Source: an uncultured Anaerococcus sp.
GTDB taxonomy: Bacteria > Bacillota > Clostridia > Tissierellales > Peptoniphilaceae
Direction of reading: 5' to 3'
Assembly (NCBI GenBank): GCA_900551095.1
Contig: URUJ01000010.1
Coordinates: 1-52,428 of the forward strand
DNA length: 52,428 bases
In this document: one piece after another, positions 24,376-33,898 of the stretch
Numbering within the stretch: position 1 is the stretch's first letter
Layout of the letters: every line of letters begins with the position of its first letter
The notes under the pieces: model-generated
What the model saw: only the letters and a program-made list of their open reading frames with translations
What the model was told of the DNA's origin: nothing
Database searches by the model: none
Position numbers and translations under genes: made by a program

Positions 24376-25452
24376 ATGTTTGAAAATTTAGAACATGTTA
24401 GAGAAAACTACAAACAACTAGAATTAAAACTAGCTGATCCTGAAGTTTTATCTGACATGGATCAATTTAGAAAGGTATCAAAAGAATATAATTCTTTGAA
24501 ACCAGTAGTTGAAAAATACGAAGAAATCAAAAATGCAGAAGATACTATAGCTGAAAATCAAGAACTTTTGGATGAAACAGAAGATCAAGAAATGATTGAG
24601 ATGCTAAAAGAAGAAATTGATGAAAATAAGGCAAATCTAGAAGTATTTAAGAATGAGATGCAAATTCTTCTAATTCCAAAAGACCCTAACGATGAAAAAG
24701 ATGTAATTGTTGAAATTAGACCAGGGGCTGGTGGAGATGAGGCAGGTCTTTTTGCAGGCGATCTTTATAGAATGTATAACATGTATGCAGATAAGGCTGG
24801 TTTTAAGACTGAAGAAATTGAAGTTAATACCCAAGGAGTCGGCGGGATAAAGGATGCGACTTTTGTTGTAAGAGGAGATGGAGCTTATTCTAAACTTAAA
24901 TATGAATCAGGCGTTCACAGAGTACAAAGAGTGCCAGAAACAGAATCTGGTGGTAGAATTCATACCTCAACTGCAACTGTAGCTGTCCTTCCTGAAGTAG
25001 ATGAAGTAGAGCTTCACATAGACCCAAATGACATTAGAACTGATGTTTATAGGTCAAGTGGTAATGGTGGTCAGTCTGTAAATACTACAGATTCTGCTGT
25101 TAGACTTACCCATATTCCTACAGGATTAGTTGTAGCTATCCAAGATGAAAAAAGTCAGATAAAAAATAAGGAAAAAGCTATGAGAGTCCTTAGAGCAAGG
25201 CTTTATGAACTTGAAGAGCAAAAGAGAAACAAAGAAATAGCTGATAATAGAAAAAGTCAGGTAGGTACGGGAGATAGGTCTGAGAGAATTAGAACATATA
25301 ACTTCCCACAAGGAAGAATTACCGACCATAGGATCAACAAGACAATTTATCAACTAGACGATTTTCTTAATGGAGATATAGAGGATATGATTAATTCTTT
25401 GATAGCTGAAGATCAGACTAGAAAGCTAGAGAAGATTGGTGAGGACGAATAA
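24376..25452 (+). CDS. prfA: Peptide chain release factor 1
   Basis: 358 residues, full length. It reads UAA and UAG. The GGQ catalytic motif is at 231-233 (SGNGGQSVNTTDSAVRLTH). The stop-codon tripeptide region reads RVPETESGGRIHTST, the variant usual in Firmicutes. N-terminal coiled region and C-terminal NFPQGRITDHRI block present. Cotranscribed with prmC upstream and a CDF transporter immediately downstream. Confidence 0.97.
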   Translation: MFENLEHVRENYKQLELKLADPEVLSDMDQFRKVSKEYNSLKPVVEKYEEIKNAEDTIAENQELLDETEDQEMIEMLKEEIDENKANLEVFKNEMQILLIPKDPNDEKDVIVEIRPGAGGDEAGLFAGDLYRMYNMYADKAGFKTEEIEVNTQGVGGIKDATFVVRGDGAYSKLKYESGVHRVQRVPETESGGRIHTSTATVAVLPEVDEVELHIDPNDIRTDVYRSSGNGGQSVNTTDSAVRLTHIPTGLVVAIQDEKSQIKNKEKAMRVLRARLYELEEQKRNKEIADNRKSQVGTGDRSERIRTYNFPQGRITDHRINKTIYQLDDFLNGDIEDMINSLIAEDQTRKLEKIGEDE

Positions 25453-26391
25453 TTGTTTAATTTTTTAGCGAAAAGATTCGTAAAGGATTTTAAAAATATA
25501 AATAATCCAGAAGTTAGACTAAATTTAATCAGTCTTTCATCAATAATGGGGATTGTTATGAATATTATCCTTTTTTTATCGAAAATATTTTTGGGAATAT
25601 TCACTAAATCCACAGCTATTTTAAACGATGCTTTTAACAACTTGTCAGATTCAGTTGTTTCAATAATGTCTCTTGTCGGATCAAGTTTTTCTAAAAAACC
25701 TGCCGATGAAGAGCACCCTTTTGGCCATGGAAGGGTCGAGTATATAATGGCGCTTCTTGTGTCAATTGTAATTGTCTATGTAGGTATAAATTTATTTATC
25801 AATTCTGCTAAAAGTTTTAATGACCCAAACCCAAATGGACTTAGTCTTTTATCCTTTATTGTACTTTTTGCGGGCATTTTGATTAAAGTTTATATTTATC
25901 TTTTAAACTCGAGACTTTATAAAGATTTGGAATCAGATCTAAATCTTGGTGTGATGCTTGATGCAAGGAATGATATTATTTCCACTACTGCTATTATATT
26001 AGGTGTCTTTTTACAAAGATATGTTAGTTTTAACTTGGATGCAGCTATGGGTATAGTTGTGGCATTTTTTGTAACCAAACCAGGGATAGATTTGTTTAAT
26101 GAAACAGTAGGATATTTGATGGGTGAAAGGATAGATAAAGAAGTTGAATCCGAGATAGCAGAAATTCTCCTTAGCGGGGAATATATTATAGGTTTCCACC
26201 ATCTAGACATCCATCAATATGGAAAAGGTCATATTGCTGGTTCCTGTCATGTGGAAGTGCCGGGAAACATTACTGTGGCAGAGCTTCACAAGGAAATTGA
26301 TTCAGTTGAGAAGAAGATTTTAAAACATACAGGAGTAATTATCACTCTTCATGCAGATCCAACCTATAATATCATGAAAAAAGAAGGTTAA
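25453..26391 (+). CDS. Cation diffusion facilitator (CDF) metal exporter
   Basis: 312 residues, membrane antiporter of divalent metals (Zn, Mn, Fe or Co). The start is TTG at 25453, directly after the prfA stop, with GGTGAGG seven bases before; no ATG fits the conserved N-terminus. Transmembrane helices span about 25-215. The metal site is seen as NDAFNNLSDS on helix 2, followed by the conserved HPFGHGRVEY, and the partner site as DARNDIIST on helix 5. A cytosolic C-terminal domain follows (YIIGFHHLDIHQYG; HVEVPGNITVAELHKEID). The metal is not deducible. Confidence 0.9.
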   Translation: MFNFLAKRFVKDFKNINNPEVRLNLISLSSIMGIVMNIILFLSKIFLGIFTKSTAILNDAFNNLSDSVVSIMSLVGSSFSKKPADEEHPFGHGRVEYIMALLVSIVIVYVGINLFINSAKSFNDPNPNGLSLLSFIVLFAGILIKVYIYLLNSRLYKDLESDLNLGVMLDARNDIISTTAIILGVFLQRYVSFNLDAAMGIVVAFFVTKPGIDLFNETVGYLMGERIDKEVESEIAEILLSGEYIIGFHHLDIHQYGKGHIAGSCHVEVPGNITVAELHKEIDSVEKKILKHTGVIITLHADPTYNIMKKEG

Positions 26392-27426
26392 ATGAAAACT
26401 GAAATTTTAAAAATTGATAGAGAAAATATAAATAATGATTATATAAAAAAGGCTGCTAATTTGATTAAGGAAGGCAATCTTGTTGCCTTTCCAACAGAAA
26501 CTGTTTACGGGCTTGGTGCAGATGGATTAAATAATGAAGCCTGCAAGAAAATTTATAAAGCTAAGGGCAGACCAAGCGATAATCCTCTTATCTTACATAT
26601 TTCCGATATAACTATGTTAGATAATTTAGTTGAGGAAATAAGTGATAAACATAGGAAACTTTTTGAACTTTGGCCAGGACCAATGACTTTAATTTTTAAA
26701 AAATCAAAGTTAATACCAGATGTAGTAACAGCTGGTGGAGATACCGTTGCAATTAGATTTCCATCTGACAATATCGCTAGGGCATTAATTAGTGAGGCTA
26801 AAAGACCAATAGCTGCACCATCCGCCAATATTTCGGGTAGACCTTCACCAACAAAAGCAAGTGATGTTTACCAAGATATGCAAGGAGTTATTCCTGCTAT
26901 TATTGATGGTGGAGAATCAAATATTGGGATAGAGTCAACTGTAATAGATTTGTCAACTGATGAGCCAACTATTTTAAGACCGGGCTTTTATACCTATGAA
27001 TTTTTGAAGGAAATCCTTGATGATATGAGACTTGATGATAGTCTTGTAGATTCTACAAAAATTCCAAAATCACCTGGACAAAAATATAAACACTATGCAC
27101 CAAAAGCAAATCTTAGAGTCTTTATAGGAAAAGATGTGCCAGATTATTTGCTAACTCTTGCAAAAAAATATGAATCAGAAGGTAAAAAAATAGGAATACT
27201 TGCCTTTGAAGAAGATAAGGATAAATTTTCTTCTTACCCATATATTTCATTGGGCAATAGATCTGATTTATCAACTATGAGCCATGTATTATTTTCGTCT
27301 CTAAGGCAGATGGACAGGCTTGGAGTGGATATTATTCTTGCAGAAGGTGTTAGAGAAAATAATCTGGGTAAGAGTATAATGAATAGGATGAAAAAAGCAG
27401 CAGCAAATGATGTAAATTATATATAG
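26392..27426 (+). CDS. L-threonylcarbamoyladenylate synthase (Sua5/YwlC)
   Basis: 344 residues, the long Sua5 type. It makes threonylcarbamoyl-AMP for the t6A modification of tRNA. YrdC domain: AFPTETVYGLGAD, KIYKAKGRPSDNPLILHI, WPGPMTLIF, VAIRFPS, APSANISGRPSPT. C-terminal Sua5 domain after a linker with SPGQKYKHYAPKA. The ATG directly follows the CDF stop. The ribosome site is modest (AGAAGG). Confidence 0.95.
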   Translation: MKTEILKIDRENINNDYIKKAANLIKEGNLVAFPTETVYGLGADGLNNEACKKIYKAKGRPSDNPLILHISDITMLDNLVEEISDKHRKLFELWPGPMTLIFKKSKLIPDVVTAGGDTVAIRFPSDNIARALISEAKRPIAAPSANISGRPSPTKASDVYQDMQGVIPAIIDGGESNIGIESTVIDLSTDEPTILRPGFYTYEFLKEILDDMRLDDSLVDSTKIPKSPGQKYKHYAPKANLRVFIGKDVPDYLLTLAKKYESEGKKIGILAFEEDKDKFSSYPYISLGNRSDLSTMSHVLFSSLRQMDRLGVDIILAEGVRENNLGKSIMNRMKKAAANDVNYI

Positions 27427-27434
27427 GAGAAGAT

Positions 27435-28064
27435 ATGAAAAACGTAACAGTACTAGACCATCCAGTTATAAAACATAAAATTTCAATACTTAGGGATAAA
27501 AATACAGGTTCTAACGAATTTAGATCTTTAATAACAGAAATCGCAATGTTACTTGCTTATGAAGCAACAAAAGATCTTGAACTTGAAGAATACGAGGTTG
27601 AAACACCTGTTGCTAAGACAACTGGTTATAGACTTACTGGCAAGAAAATCGGAATAGTTCCAATACTTAGAGCAGGACTTGGCATGGTTGACGGTGTTCT
27701 AGAAGTCTTACCTGCAGCGAAAATTGGTCATATAGGTATGTATAGGAATGAGGAAACTTTACAACCAGTTGAATACTATTGCAAACTTCCGAGCGATGTA
27801 GAAAATAGAGATATCTTGGTAGTTGACCCAATGCTTGCTACAGGCGGTTCTGCATGTGACGCTATAGATAGACTAAAGGAATATGGATGTAAGTCTATAA
27901 AACTCTTATCGATAATAGCAGCACCTGAAGCTTTTAAGCTTTTGGAAGAAAAACACCCAGATGTTAAAATATATATTTCTCAACTTGACGAAAAACTTAA
28001 CGAAAATGGTTATATTGTACCAGGTCTGGGAGATGCTGGCGATAGATTATTTGGAACTAAGTAA
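27435..28064 (+). CDS. upp: Uracil phosphoribosyltransferase
   Basis: 209 residues, full length. It salvages uracil to UMP with PRPP. Family blocks: VLDHPVIKHKISILRDKNT at the start, the PRPP site LVVDPMLATGGSA, and the uracil-binding GYIVPGLGDAGDRLFGT at the end. Eight bases after the Sua5 gene with AGGAGAAG as ribosome site, ten bases before murA: same operon. Confidence 0.97.
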   Translation: MKNVTVLDHPVIKHKISILRDKNTGSNEFRSLITEIAMLLAYEATKDLELEEYEVETPVAKTTGYRLTGKKIGIVPILRAGLGMVDGVLEVLPAAKIGHIGMYRNEETLQPVEYYCKLPSDVENRDILVVDPMLATGGSACDAIDRLKEYGCKSIKLLSIIAAPEAFKLLEEKHPDVKIYISQLDEKLNENGYIVPGLGDAGDRLFGTK

Positions 28065-28073
28065 GGAATAAAA

Positions 28074-29351
28074 ATGGCGAAAAAAGAAATTTTAATTATT
28101 AACTCTAATGGACCTTTAAAAGGCGAGGTAAACATATCTGGTGCAAAAAATTCCGCACTTCCTATCCTTGCTGCATGTGTATTAGGTACAGAAGAGATTA
28201 TATTAGATGGGGTGCCAGAACTTAAAGACGTTGAAATCATGGTAGAGGTGTTAAAACACCTTGGTAGCAATATAAAATATCTTGATAAAAACACTTTAAG
28301 TATTGATTCTTCTGGTATTAATACTTGTGAAACACCATTTGAACTTATGGATAAGATGAGAGCATCATTTGTAGTTATGGGACCTCTTCTTTCTAGGTTC
28401 CACGCTGCCTATACAAAAGCACCAGGAGGATGCAATATAGGAAGTCGTCCTATAGATCTTCATTTAAAAGGTTTTGAAGCCTTGGGCGCGACAAATGAGG
28501 TTAATGATGATGAAATCTCAATAGAGGCTAAAAATGGACTTTTAGGCACAGAAATTTACCTAGATTTCCCTTCAGTAGGTGCTACACAAAATATTATGAT
28601 GGCTGCAACTCTTGCAGACGGTAAGACAACCCTAGATAATGCTGCCAAAGAGCCAGAGATAGTTGACCTTGCGTCATTCTTATCAAAAATGGGAGCAAAT
28701 ATTAAAGGGGCAGGTACATCTACTATAGTTATAGAAGGCGTAGAAAAACTCACAGGTGCCCGCCATACAATAATTCCAGATAGGATAGAGGCAGCTACCT
28801 ATATGACTGCTGCAGCCATGACTAGGGGTGAAGTTTTAATAAATAATGTAATAGGTTCTCACATAAGACCAGTTATAGCCAAACTTGTTGAAATGGGAGT
28901 AGATGTAGAAGAAATTGAAGATGAGGATAAGATAATTGTCAAAGCACCAAATAGGTTAAAATCGACAAATATCCAAACTCTCCCATATCCAGGCTTTCCA
29001 ACTGACGCTCAGGCGCAGTTTATGGCTTTAATGACAGTCTGTGAAGGAGAAAGCAGGATTCAAGAAACTGTTTTTGAAAATAGGTTCATGCATGTTGAAG
29101 AACTCATGAAAATGGGAGCAGTAATAGCTACTTCAGGAAACAGGGCAACAATTGCAGGCGTAGAAAAACTTCACGGTGCAGATGTAAGAGCAACTGACCT
29201 TAGAGCAGGAGCGGCACTTGTAATGGCAGGTCTTGTTGCAAAAGGTACAACCAGAGTATTTGATATCTACCATATAGATAGGGGATATTCAAATTTAGTA
29301 GAAAAGCTAACAGGACTTGGCGCTGATATAAAGAGAGTAACGGTAGAATAA
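28074..29351 (+). CDS. murA: UDP-GlcNAc 1-carboxyvinyltransferase
   Basis: 425 residues, full length. First committed step of peptidoglycan synthesis: transfers enolpyruvate from PEP to UDP-GlcNAc. Substrate Lys and Asn in SGAKNSALPILAA, the fosfomycin-target Cys120 in PGGCNIGSRPIDLHLKG, Arg/Asp blocks FPTDAQAQFMAL and DLRAGAALVMAGL. The catalytic cysteine is present, not the Asp of naturally fosfomycin-resistant forms. Confidence 0.96.
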   Translation: MAKKEILIINSNGPLKGEVNISGAKNSALPILAACVLGTEEIILDGVPELKDVEIMVEVLKHLGSNIKYLDKNTLSIDSSGINTCETPFELMDKMRASFVVMGPLLSRFHAAYTKAPGGCNIGSRPIDLHLKGFEALGATNEVNDDEISIEAKNGLLGTEIYLDFPSVGATQNIMMAATLADGKTTLDNAAKEPEIVDLASFLSKMGANIKGAGTSTIVIEGVEKLTGARHTIIPDRIEAATYMTAAAMTRGEVLINNVIGSHIRPVIAKLVEMGVDVEEIEDEDKIIVKAPNRLKSTNIQTLPYPGFPTDAQAQFMALMTVCEGESRIQETVFENRFMHVEELMKMGAVIATSGNRATIAGVEKLHGADVRATDLRAGAALVMAGLVAKGTTRVFDIYHIDRGYSNLVEKLTGLGADIKRVTVE

Positions 29352-29353
29352 GA

Positions 29354-31510
29354 ATGAAATTAGAAGGTATAGTAACTAACATTAGATATAGAAATGATGA
29401 AAGTGGTTATAGTGTTATGACGCTTGATACTACTGATTCTGATATAACTATTGTGGGGACTATGCCTTTTTTTAATGAGGGTGATAGGATTGAAGTTGTT
29501 GGTGATTTAATTTACCATGATAAGTATGGAGAACAGGTAAACGTCAAGAATGTAAGATTAAAAAAACCTTCTGATAGAGAATCGATAATAAAATACCTTG
29601 CAAGTGGTAATATAAAGGGGATTGGAAAGAAAACTGCTGAGGCAATTTATGATATTTTTGGAAAGGAAAGTTTGGATATTTTATACAAAAATCCAGACAA
29701 ACTTCTAAAAGTCGAAGGAATTGGAAAGAAAAAGCTTAACGACATAAAATTATCTGCTGAAGAAACCCGAGATTCCAGAAAAAGTTTAGAATTTCTTCAA
29801 AGCTTGAGGATTTCTTATAACCTGTCAATGAAAATTTATAATAAATACGGTGAAAATACCATTGATATTGTAAAATCAAATCCTTATAAATTAATAGAAG
29901 ATATTAAGGGGATTGGTTTTTCGATGGCAGATAACTTGGCTCGCAATATGCAAATGGAGGCAAATTCACCCTTTAGAATTTCAGCAGGACTTAGGTATGT
30001 AATAGACTATGAGGCAGACTTTAATGGGCATACTAGTCTTGAAATTACATATTTAATTGACGAAGCGGCAAGGTTATTAAAAGCAGATACAAATTTAATA
30101 GCTGCTCAAATCGAAGCAGATCTTTTATCTGGTAAACTCGAGCTAGTTGAGATAGAAGAAAAATCCTATGTCTATTCGAAAAGTCTTTATCAAGCAGAAA
30201 AATCTGTAGCGATGGCTATAGCTAAAAAGATAAAAGGTAAATATGAATTCGATATAGAAATAAACGAGGATTTAAGGATATATTCGAAAGAGCAAAAACA
30301 AGCAATCAAATCCGCCTTTTGTAATATGCTTCTTGTAATAACAGGTGGTCCAGGTACAGGAAAAACTACTATAATAAATGCTATCACAACTATTCTTGAT
30401 AAAAATGAGCTATCTTACGCTCTCGCAGCGCCAACAGGTAGGGCAGCAAAAAGGATGCAAGAGGCTACAGATAGCGAAGCTAATACAATTCATAGGCTAG
30501 TTGGAATAAGACCTGACATGCCAATAGCTGAATATAATGAAGAAAATCCGATAGACAAAGACTACATAATTGTAGATGAGATGAGTATGGTAGATATTTT
30601 TCTTATGAAAAGTCTCCTTGATGCTATAGGTGAAAATACAGCTTTAATCTTAGTTGGTGACAGCGATCAATTGCCATCAGTAGGCCCGGGAAATGTTTTA
30701 TCAGATATACTAAATTCTAATGCTAAGTCTATAAGACTTAAGAAAATCTTTAGACAAGCAGGACAGTCAAATATCATAGTCAACGCTCACAGAATAAACG
30801 AGGGTAATTATCCAATCTTAAACCAACCTAATAAAGATTTTTTCTTTATAAATTCTAGTGTAAATGATTTTAATAAAATGCTTTTACAACTAATCGAAAA
30901 TAGACTTCCAAATTTTTATAAACTTGATCCTATAAAGGATATTGAAGTCCTAGCTTTATCCAGGAAAACTGCTTGGGGAGTAGATGCTATAAATAAATCT
31001 ATTCAAGAAGCTTTAAACAAAGAAAAATCATTTCTTAAGATAAATGATAGAATTTTTAAACTTCATGATAAGGTAATGCAGGTAAGGAATAATTATGATT
31101 TAAGGGCTCAAAATTACGTAACAAACGATGATGGAGTTTATAATGGTGATATAGGTATCATAACAAATATAGATACCGATGAGGAGAGCTTAGAAGTTCA
31201 GTTTGATGACGGTAAAATTGTGAAATATAAGAAAGAAGATATTAAAGATTTGGACTTATCCTATGCCATCACAGTACATAAGTCTCAAGGTTCTGAGTTT
31301 AAATGTGTCATTATTCCCATGATGCAAGTAGCACCCATGCTATTAACTAGAAATTTGTTTTATACCGGAGTTACCAGAGCTAAAAACCTAGTTGTTTTGT
31401 TAGGCGATAAGCGTTACGTAAAGAAAATGGTTGATAATAATAGGGCAAATGTTAGAAATTCTAACCTTACCTATTGGATAAATGAAATGGAGTTAATCCT
31501 TGCTGATTGA
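29354..31510 (+). CDS. recD2: RecD2-type DNA helicase
   Basis: 718 residues. SF1B 5'-3' helicase that works without RecBC. An OB-like N-terminus (GIVTNIRYRNDESGYSVMTL), helix-hairpin-helix repeats at about 85-200 (GNIKGIGKKTAEAI; VEGIGKKKLNDI), Walker A GGPGTGKTT at 331-339, Walker B IIVDEMSMVD, VGDSDQLPSVGPGNVL, and the C-terminal SYAITVHKSQGSEF. Ribosome site weak; starts two bases after the murA stop. Role in replication-fork or mismatch-linked repair is known for relatives. Confidence 0.95.
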   Translation: MKLEGIVTNIRYRNDESGYSVMTLDTTDSDITIVGTMPFFNEGDRIEVVGDLIYHDKYGEQVNVKNVRLKKPSDRESIIKYLASGNIKGIGKKTAEAIYDIFGKESLDILYKNPDKLLKVEGIGKKKLNDIKLSAEETRDSRKSLEFLQSLRISYNLSMKIYNKYGENTIDIVKSNPYKLIEDIKGIGFSMADNLARNMQMEANSPFRISAGLRYVIDYEADFNGHTSLEITYLIDEAARLLKADTNLIAAQIEADLLSGKLELVEIEEKSYVYSKSLYQAEKSVAMAIAKKIKGKYEFDIEINEDLRIYSKEQKQAIKSAFCNMLLVITGGPGTGKTTIINAITTILDKNELSYALAAPTGRAAKRMQEATDSEANTIHRLVGIRPDMPIAEYNEENPIDKDYIIVDEMSMVDIFLMKSLLDAIGENTALILVGDSDQLPSVGPGNVLSDILNSNAKSIRLKKIFRQAGQSNIIVNAHRINEGNYPILNQPNKDFFFINSSVNDFNKMLLQLIENRLPNFYKLDPIKDIEVLALSRKTAWGVDAINKSIQEALNKEKSFLKINDRIFKLHDKVMQVRNNYDLRAQNYVTNDDGVYNGDIGIITNIDTDEESLEVQFDDGKIVKYKKEDIKDLDLSYAITVHKSQGSEFKCVIIPMMQVAPMLLTRNLFYTGVTRAKNLVVLLGDKRYVKKMVDNNRANVRNSNLTYWINEMELILAD

Positions 31511-32129
31511 TTATTTATTTTTAGACGAAAATACCTGCAACTTTTGCCATAGCGAATATATTTATAAATACGGACTTTGTAGGGAGTGCTTTGACAAATT
31601 AGATTATGTAGATAATAGATTTTTAGTTGGATCTTATGATTGCTACGTGATTTATTTTTATAATGAATTTATGAAAAGGATCATAGGAAAATATAAGTTT
31701 GAAAGAAAGACTGAATTTTCTAAGATTTTCTCCAAAATTATTTATGAATATGGAAGAGATAAAAATCTTTTTGATGTAGATTTTATTTTGCCTTCGCCAT
31801 CATCTAGGAAAACTTTGATAAATAGAGGATTTGACCATATAAAGATGATTACGGATGATTTTATTGATAAGATAAATCCTGTTTACCTTGATGGATTTAA
31901 AAAGATAAAAAATACAAAAGCTCAACACGAATTGGACAGAGATGCCAGGTCAAAAAATCTTCTTGGTGCTTTTTCTTTAGAAACAGACCTTACAGGAAAA
32001 TCTGTACTTATAATTGATGATATGGTAACAACTGGAGAAACATCACTTGAGATTATAAAAGTTTTAGAAAAGTCAAATGTTAAGGATATAAAAATCCTGA
32101 CCCTAGCCTCAGAGAAAAGAGTATTATAA
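31500..32129 (+). CDS. comF: ComF-family phosphoribosyltransferase-like protein
   Basis: 209 residues, slightly short. The start is TTG at 31500, overlapping recD2 by 11 bases, with GGAG seven bases before. The N-terminal four-cysteine zinc finger (CNFCHSEY, then LCRECFD) is intact, and the PRPP-type loop reads LIIDDMVTTGET. ComF is needed for uptake of DNA in competent bacteria; many non-competent species keep it. Followed by a shared terminator. Confidence 0.9.
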   Translation: MLIDYLFLDENTCNFCHSEYIYKYGLCRECFDKLDYVDNRFLVGSYDCYVIYFYNEFMKRIIGKYKFERKTEFSKIFSKIIYEYGRDKNLFDVDFILPSPSSRKTLINRGFDHIKMITDDFIDKINPVYLDGFKKIKNTKAQHELDRDARSKNLLGAFSLETDLTGKSVLIIDDMVTTGETSLEIIKVLEKSNVKDIKILTLASEKRVL

Positions 32130-32168
32130 AAGCCAAGCTAAGCTATTGCTTAAACTTGGCTTATTTTT
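32128..32168. terminator. Bidirectional terminator between comF and scfB
   Basis: AAGCCAAG (32130-32137) pairs with CTTGGCTT (32155-32162), with an inner TAAGC/GCTTA stem around TATT. The + strand runs into ATTTTTA and the - strand into TTTTATAA. Confidence 0.85.
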
Positions 32169-33549
32169 ATGCCTCTGACTTTTCAGCTTCTTTCATAAAT
32201 TCGTGAATTTTAATGGCTAAAGCCATTTCTATCCTTTTTCTAAATAATTTACATGAATATTCGTGTGTGTGGTTTAAGTCCCCTGTAGCGTTGTAATTAT
32301 TTGCTGCACAACCACCAGAACAATACATATTTGCCCAACACTGTCTACATTCTTCTTTTGAATAACAGTTACAGGTTTTAAACTGATTTACAAGGTCAGT
32401 ATTTTTGACACCTTCAAAAATATTTCCTATTTTGAAATCTTCATTACCAACAAATTGGTGGCAAGGATAGAGGTCTCCAGTTGGAGTTACTGCCATATAT
32501 TCTGTCCCAGACCCACAACCAGAAAGTCTCTTGTGGATACAAGGTCCATTTTCAAGGTCTATCATATAGTGGTAGAAGATAAAATCATCGTCCTTATCAA
32601 TTGCATCCATCATCATATCTGCAAGTTTTTCATATTGGTCAAATAAGATTGGTAGGTGTTCATCTTTTAATGCGTACTCATTATCAGGACTACCTACAAC
32701 CGGCTCAAGAGAAGTGCGTTTAAAACCTAGGTCTAGATAGGTTTTGATGTCTTCTGTAAAATCAAGGTTATTTGCAGTATAGGTTCCTCTCATGTAGTAT
32801 TCCTTATCGCCACGCTTTTCAACAAGTTTCTGGAATTTTGGAACGATTAGGTCAAAAGACCCATCTCCAGAAAGAGTCTTTCTAAAATGATCATGCTTTT
32901 CTTTTCTACCATCTAAAGAAAGAACCACATTTTTCATATTTTCATTTAAATAATCAATTGTATCGTCATTTAAAAGTAGGCCATTTGTAGTAAGGGTGAA
33001 GTTAAAATGTTTATTAAATTCTTTCTCTTTGCTTCTCGCATAGTCAACAGTGAATTTAACTACATCTAGGTTCATCAAAGGTTCACCGCCAAAAAAGTCT
33101 ATATCAAGGTTGTAATGACTGCCAGAATTTTCTAAGAGAAAGTCAATTGCTTTTTTGGCAACTTCTTTAGTCATAATGGCATCTGGTCCGTGATATTTAC
33201 CACCCTTGGCAAAGCAATAATCACAGGTGAAGTTACAAGTGTGGGCTACATTTAGGCAAAGAGCTTTAATTGTAGTTGGCCTTTTAGTAACATCTATGGC
33301 AAGATCTTTAAAATTATCTTCAGTGAAAAGTTGGCCTGAAGCAATCAATTCATCAACCTCATCAAAGGCAGCATTAACTTCGTCATCATTTGAATCGAAT
33401 TTGTTTTTTATGGTAGTTTTTAATTCTTCTCTGTCGGTGTTTTTGTAATTTTCTATTATATCGTATGTAACATCGTCAACTAGGTGGACAGAGCCACTAT
33501 ATGTATCTAAAACAATATTAAAACCCTTAGCTTTATATTGGTGTATCAT
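32167..33549 (-). CDS. scfB: Radical-SAM maturase of the SCIFF peptide
   Basis: 460 residues. Installs thioether crosslinks from Cys to alpha-carbons in the SCIFF precursor. N-terminal peptide-recognition region to about 95; radical-SAM motif Cys105, Cys109, Cys112 (CNFTCDYC); DFFGGEPLMNLD; a SPASM domain with many cysteines for two auxiliary 4Fe-4S clusters (GPCIHKRLSGCGSGTEY, LYPCHQF, CNCYSKEECRQCWANMYCSG). AAGGAG precedes the ATG at 33549. Downstream of scfA on the same strand across a terminator-like hairpin. Confidence 0.96.
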   Translation of the reverse strand: MIHQYKAKGFNIVLDTYSGSVHLVDDVTYDIIENYKNTDREELKTTIKNKFDSNDDEVNAAFDEVDELIASGQLFTEDNFKDLAIDVTKRPTTIKALCLNVAHTCNFTCDYCFAKGGKYHGPDAIMTKEVAKKAIDFLLENSGSHYNLDIDFFGGEPLMNLDVVKFTVDYARSKEKEFNKHFNFTLTTNGLLLNDDTIDYLNENMKNVVLSLDGRKEKHDHFRKTLSGDGSFDLIVPKFQKLVEKRGDKEYYMRGTYTANNLDFTEDIKTYLDLGFKRTSLEPVVGSPDNEYALKDEHLPILFDQYEKLADMMMDAIDKDDDFIFYHYMIDLENGPCIHKRLSGCGSGTEYMAVTPTGDLYPCHQFVGNEDFKIGNIFEGVKNTDLVNQFKTCNCYSKEECRQCWANMYCSGGCAANNYNATGDLNHTHEYSCKLFRKRIEMALAIKIHEFMKEAEKSEA

Positions 33550-33579
33550 AAAATCTCCTTTATTTGTAAAATCTTTTAT

Positions 33580-33608
33580 ATTATACTTATTTACTAGGAA
33601 TATAAAAG
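33580..33608 (-). promoter_or_regulatory. Possible separate scfB promoter
   Basis: On the reverse strand TTTTAT, about 16 bases, TATAAT (33585-33580), between the hairpin after scfA and the scfB start. It would let the maturase be made apart from the peptide. The -35 is weak. Confidence 0.4.
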
Positions 33609-33616
33609 TTACAAAC

Positions 33617-33652
33617 AGAAAAAAACTTACCTACGATATATGTAAGTAAGTT
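33617..33652 (-). terminator. Terminator or attenuator between scfA and scfB
   Basis: Reverse strand: AACTTAC, T, TAC, seven-base loop, GTA, G, GTAAGTT, then a run of T. About 10 pairs with one mismatch. It probably reduces read-through so that peptide mRNA exceeds maturase mRNA. Confidence 0.7.
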
Positions 33653-33674
33653 ATTAAATAGTGTAAGTTTTTTC

Positions 33675-33827
33675 CTATTTATTTTCTTTTTTGCTAACAC
33701 ATTCTTGGTTGGCAACTCCACAAGATGTCTTGCAAGCAGATTGGCAAGATGTTTGACATTCGCCACAACCGCCATCTTTTTGGCTCTTATGAAGATTTCT
33801 TGTGTTTAGTGTAAGTATTCTTTTCAT
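33675..33827 (-). CDS. scfA: SCIFF (six cysteines in forty-five) ranthipeptide precursor
   Basis: 50 residues, opening MKRILTLNTRNLHKSQKDGG and ending VSKKENK. Six cysteines, at 21, 24, 28, 32, 36 and 43 (GCGECQTSCQSACKTSCG, then QEC), define the SCIFF family of Clostridia. ScfB crosslinks the cysteines by thioether bonds. The product's role is not settled in the field. AAGGAG precedes the start and a TTGACA promoter lies upstream. Too short for length-based gene finding, but certain by sequence. Confidence 0.97.
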   Translation of the reverse strand: MKRILTLNTRNLHKSQKDGGCGECQTSCQSACKTSCGVANQECVSKKENK

Positions 33828-33845
33828 ATTAAAATCTCCTTATTG

Positions 33846-33860
33846 ATAAGAATTTCTTAT
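33846..33860. repeat. Dyad in the scfA leader
   Basis: ATAAGAATTTCTTAT, a 7 bp dyad around one base, placed just after the predicted scfA transcription start. Could be a repressor site; nothing identifies the protein. Confidence 0.35.
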
Positions 33861-33869
33861 TCATTTATT

Positions 33870-33898
33870 ATATTAACAGTTTTCATCTCTTTTGTCAA
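33870..33898 (-). promoter_or_regulatory. Predicted scfA promoter
   Basis: Reverse strand TTGACA (33898-33893), 17 bases, TAATAT; an alternative TATAAT lies at 20 bases. The -35 box lies inside the last codons of the decarboxylase gene. Leader about 35 bases. Confidence 0.65.

Noticed and set aside
24940..24960. PET instead of PAT in the RF1 stop-codon tripeptide
   Set aside because: As far as I recall this is the usual Firmicutes variant, not a sign of changed decoding.
32455..33448. Forward-strand frames over scfB
   Set aside because: Shadows of the maturase gene; no promoter or ribosome site.
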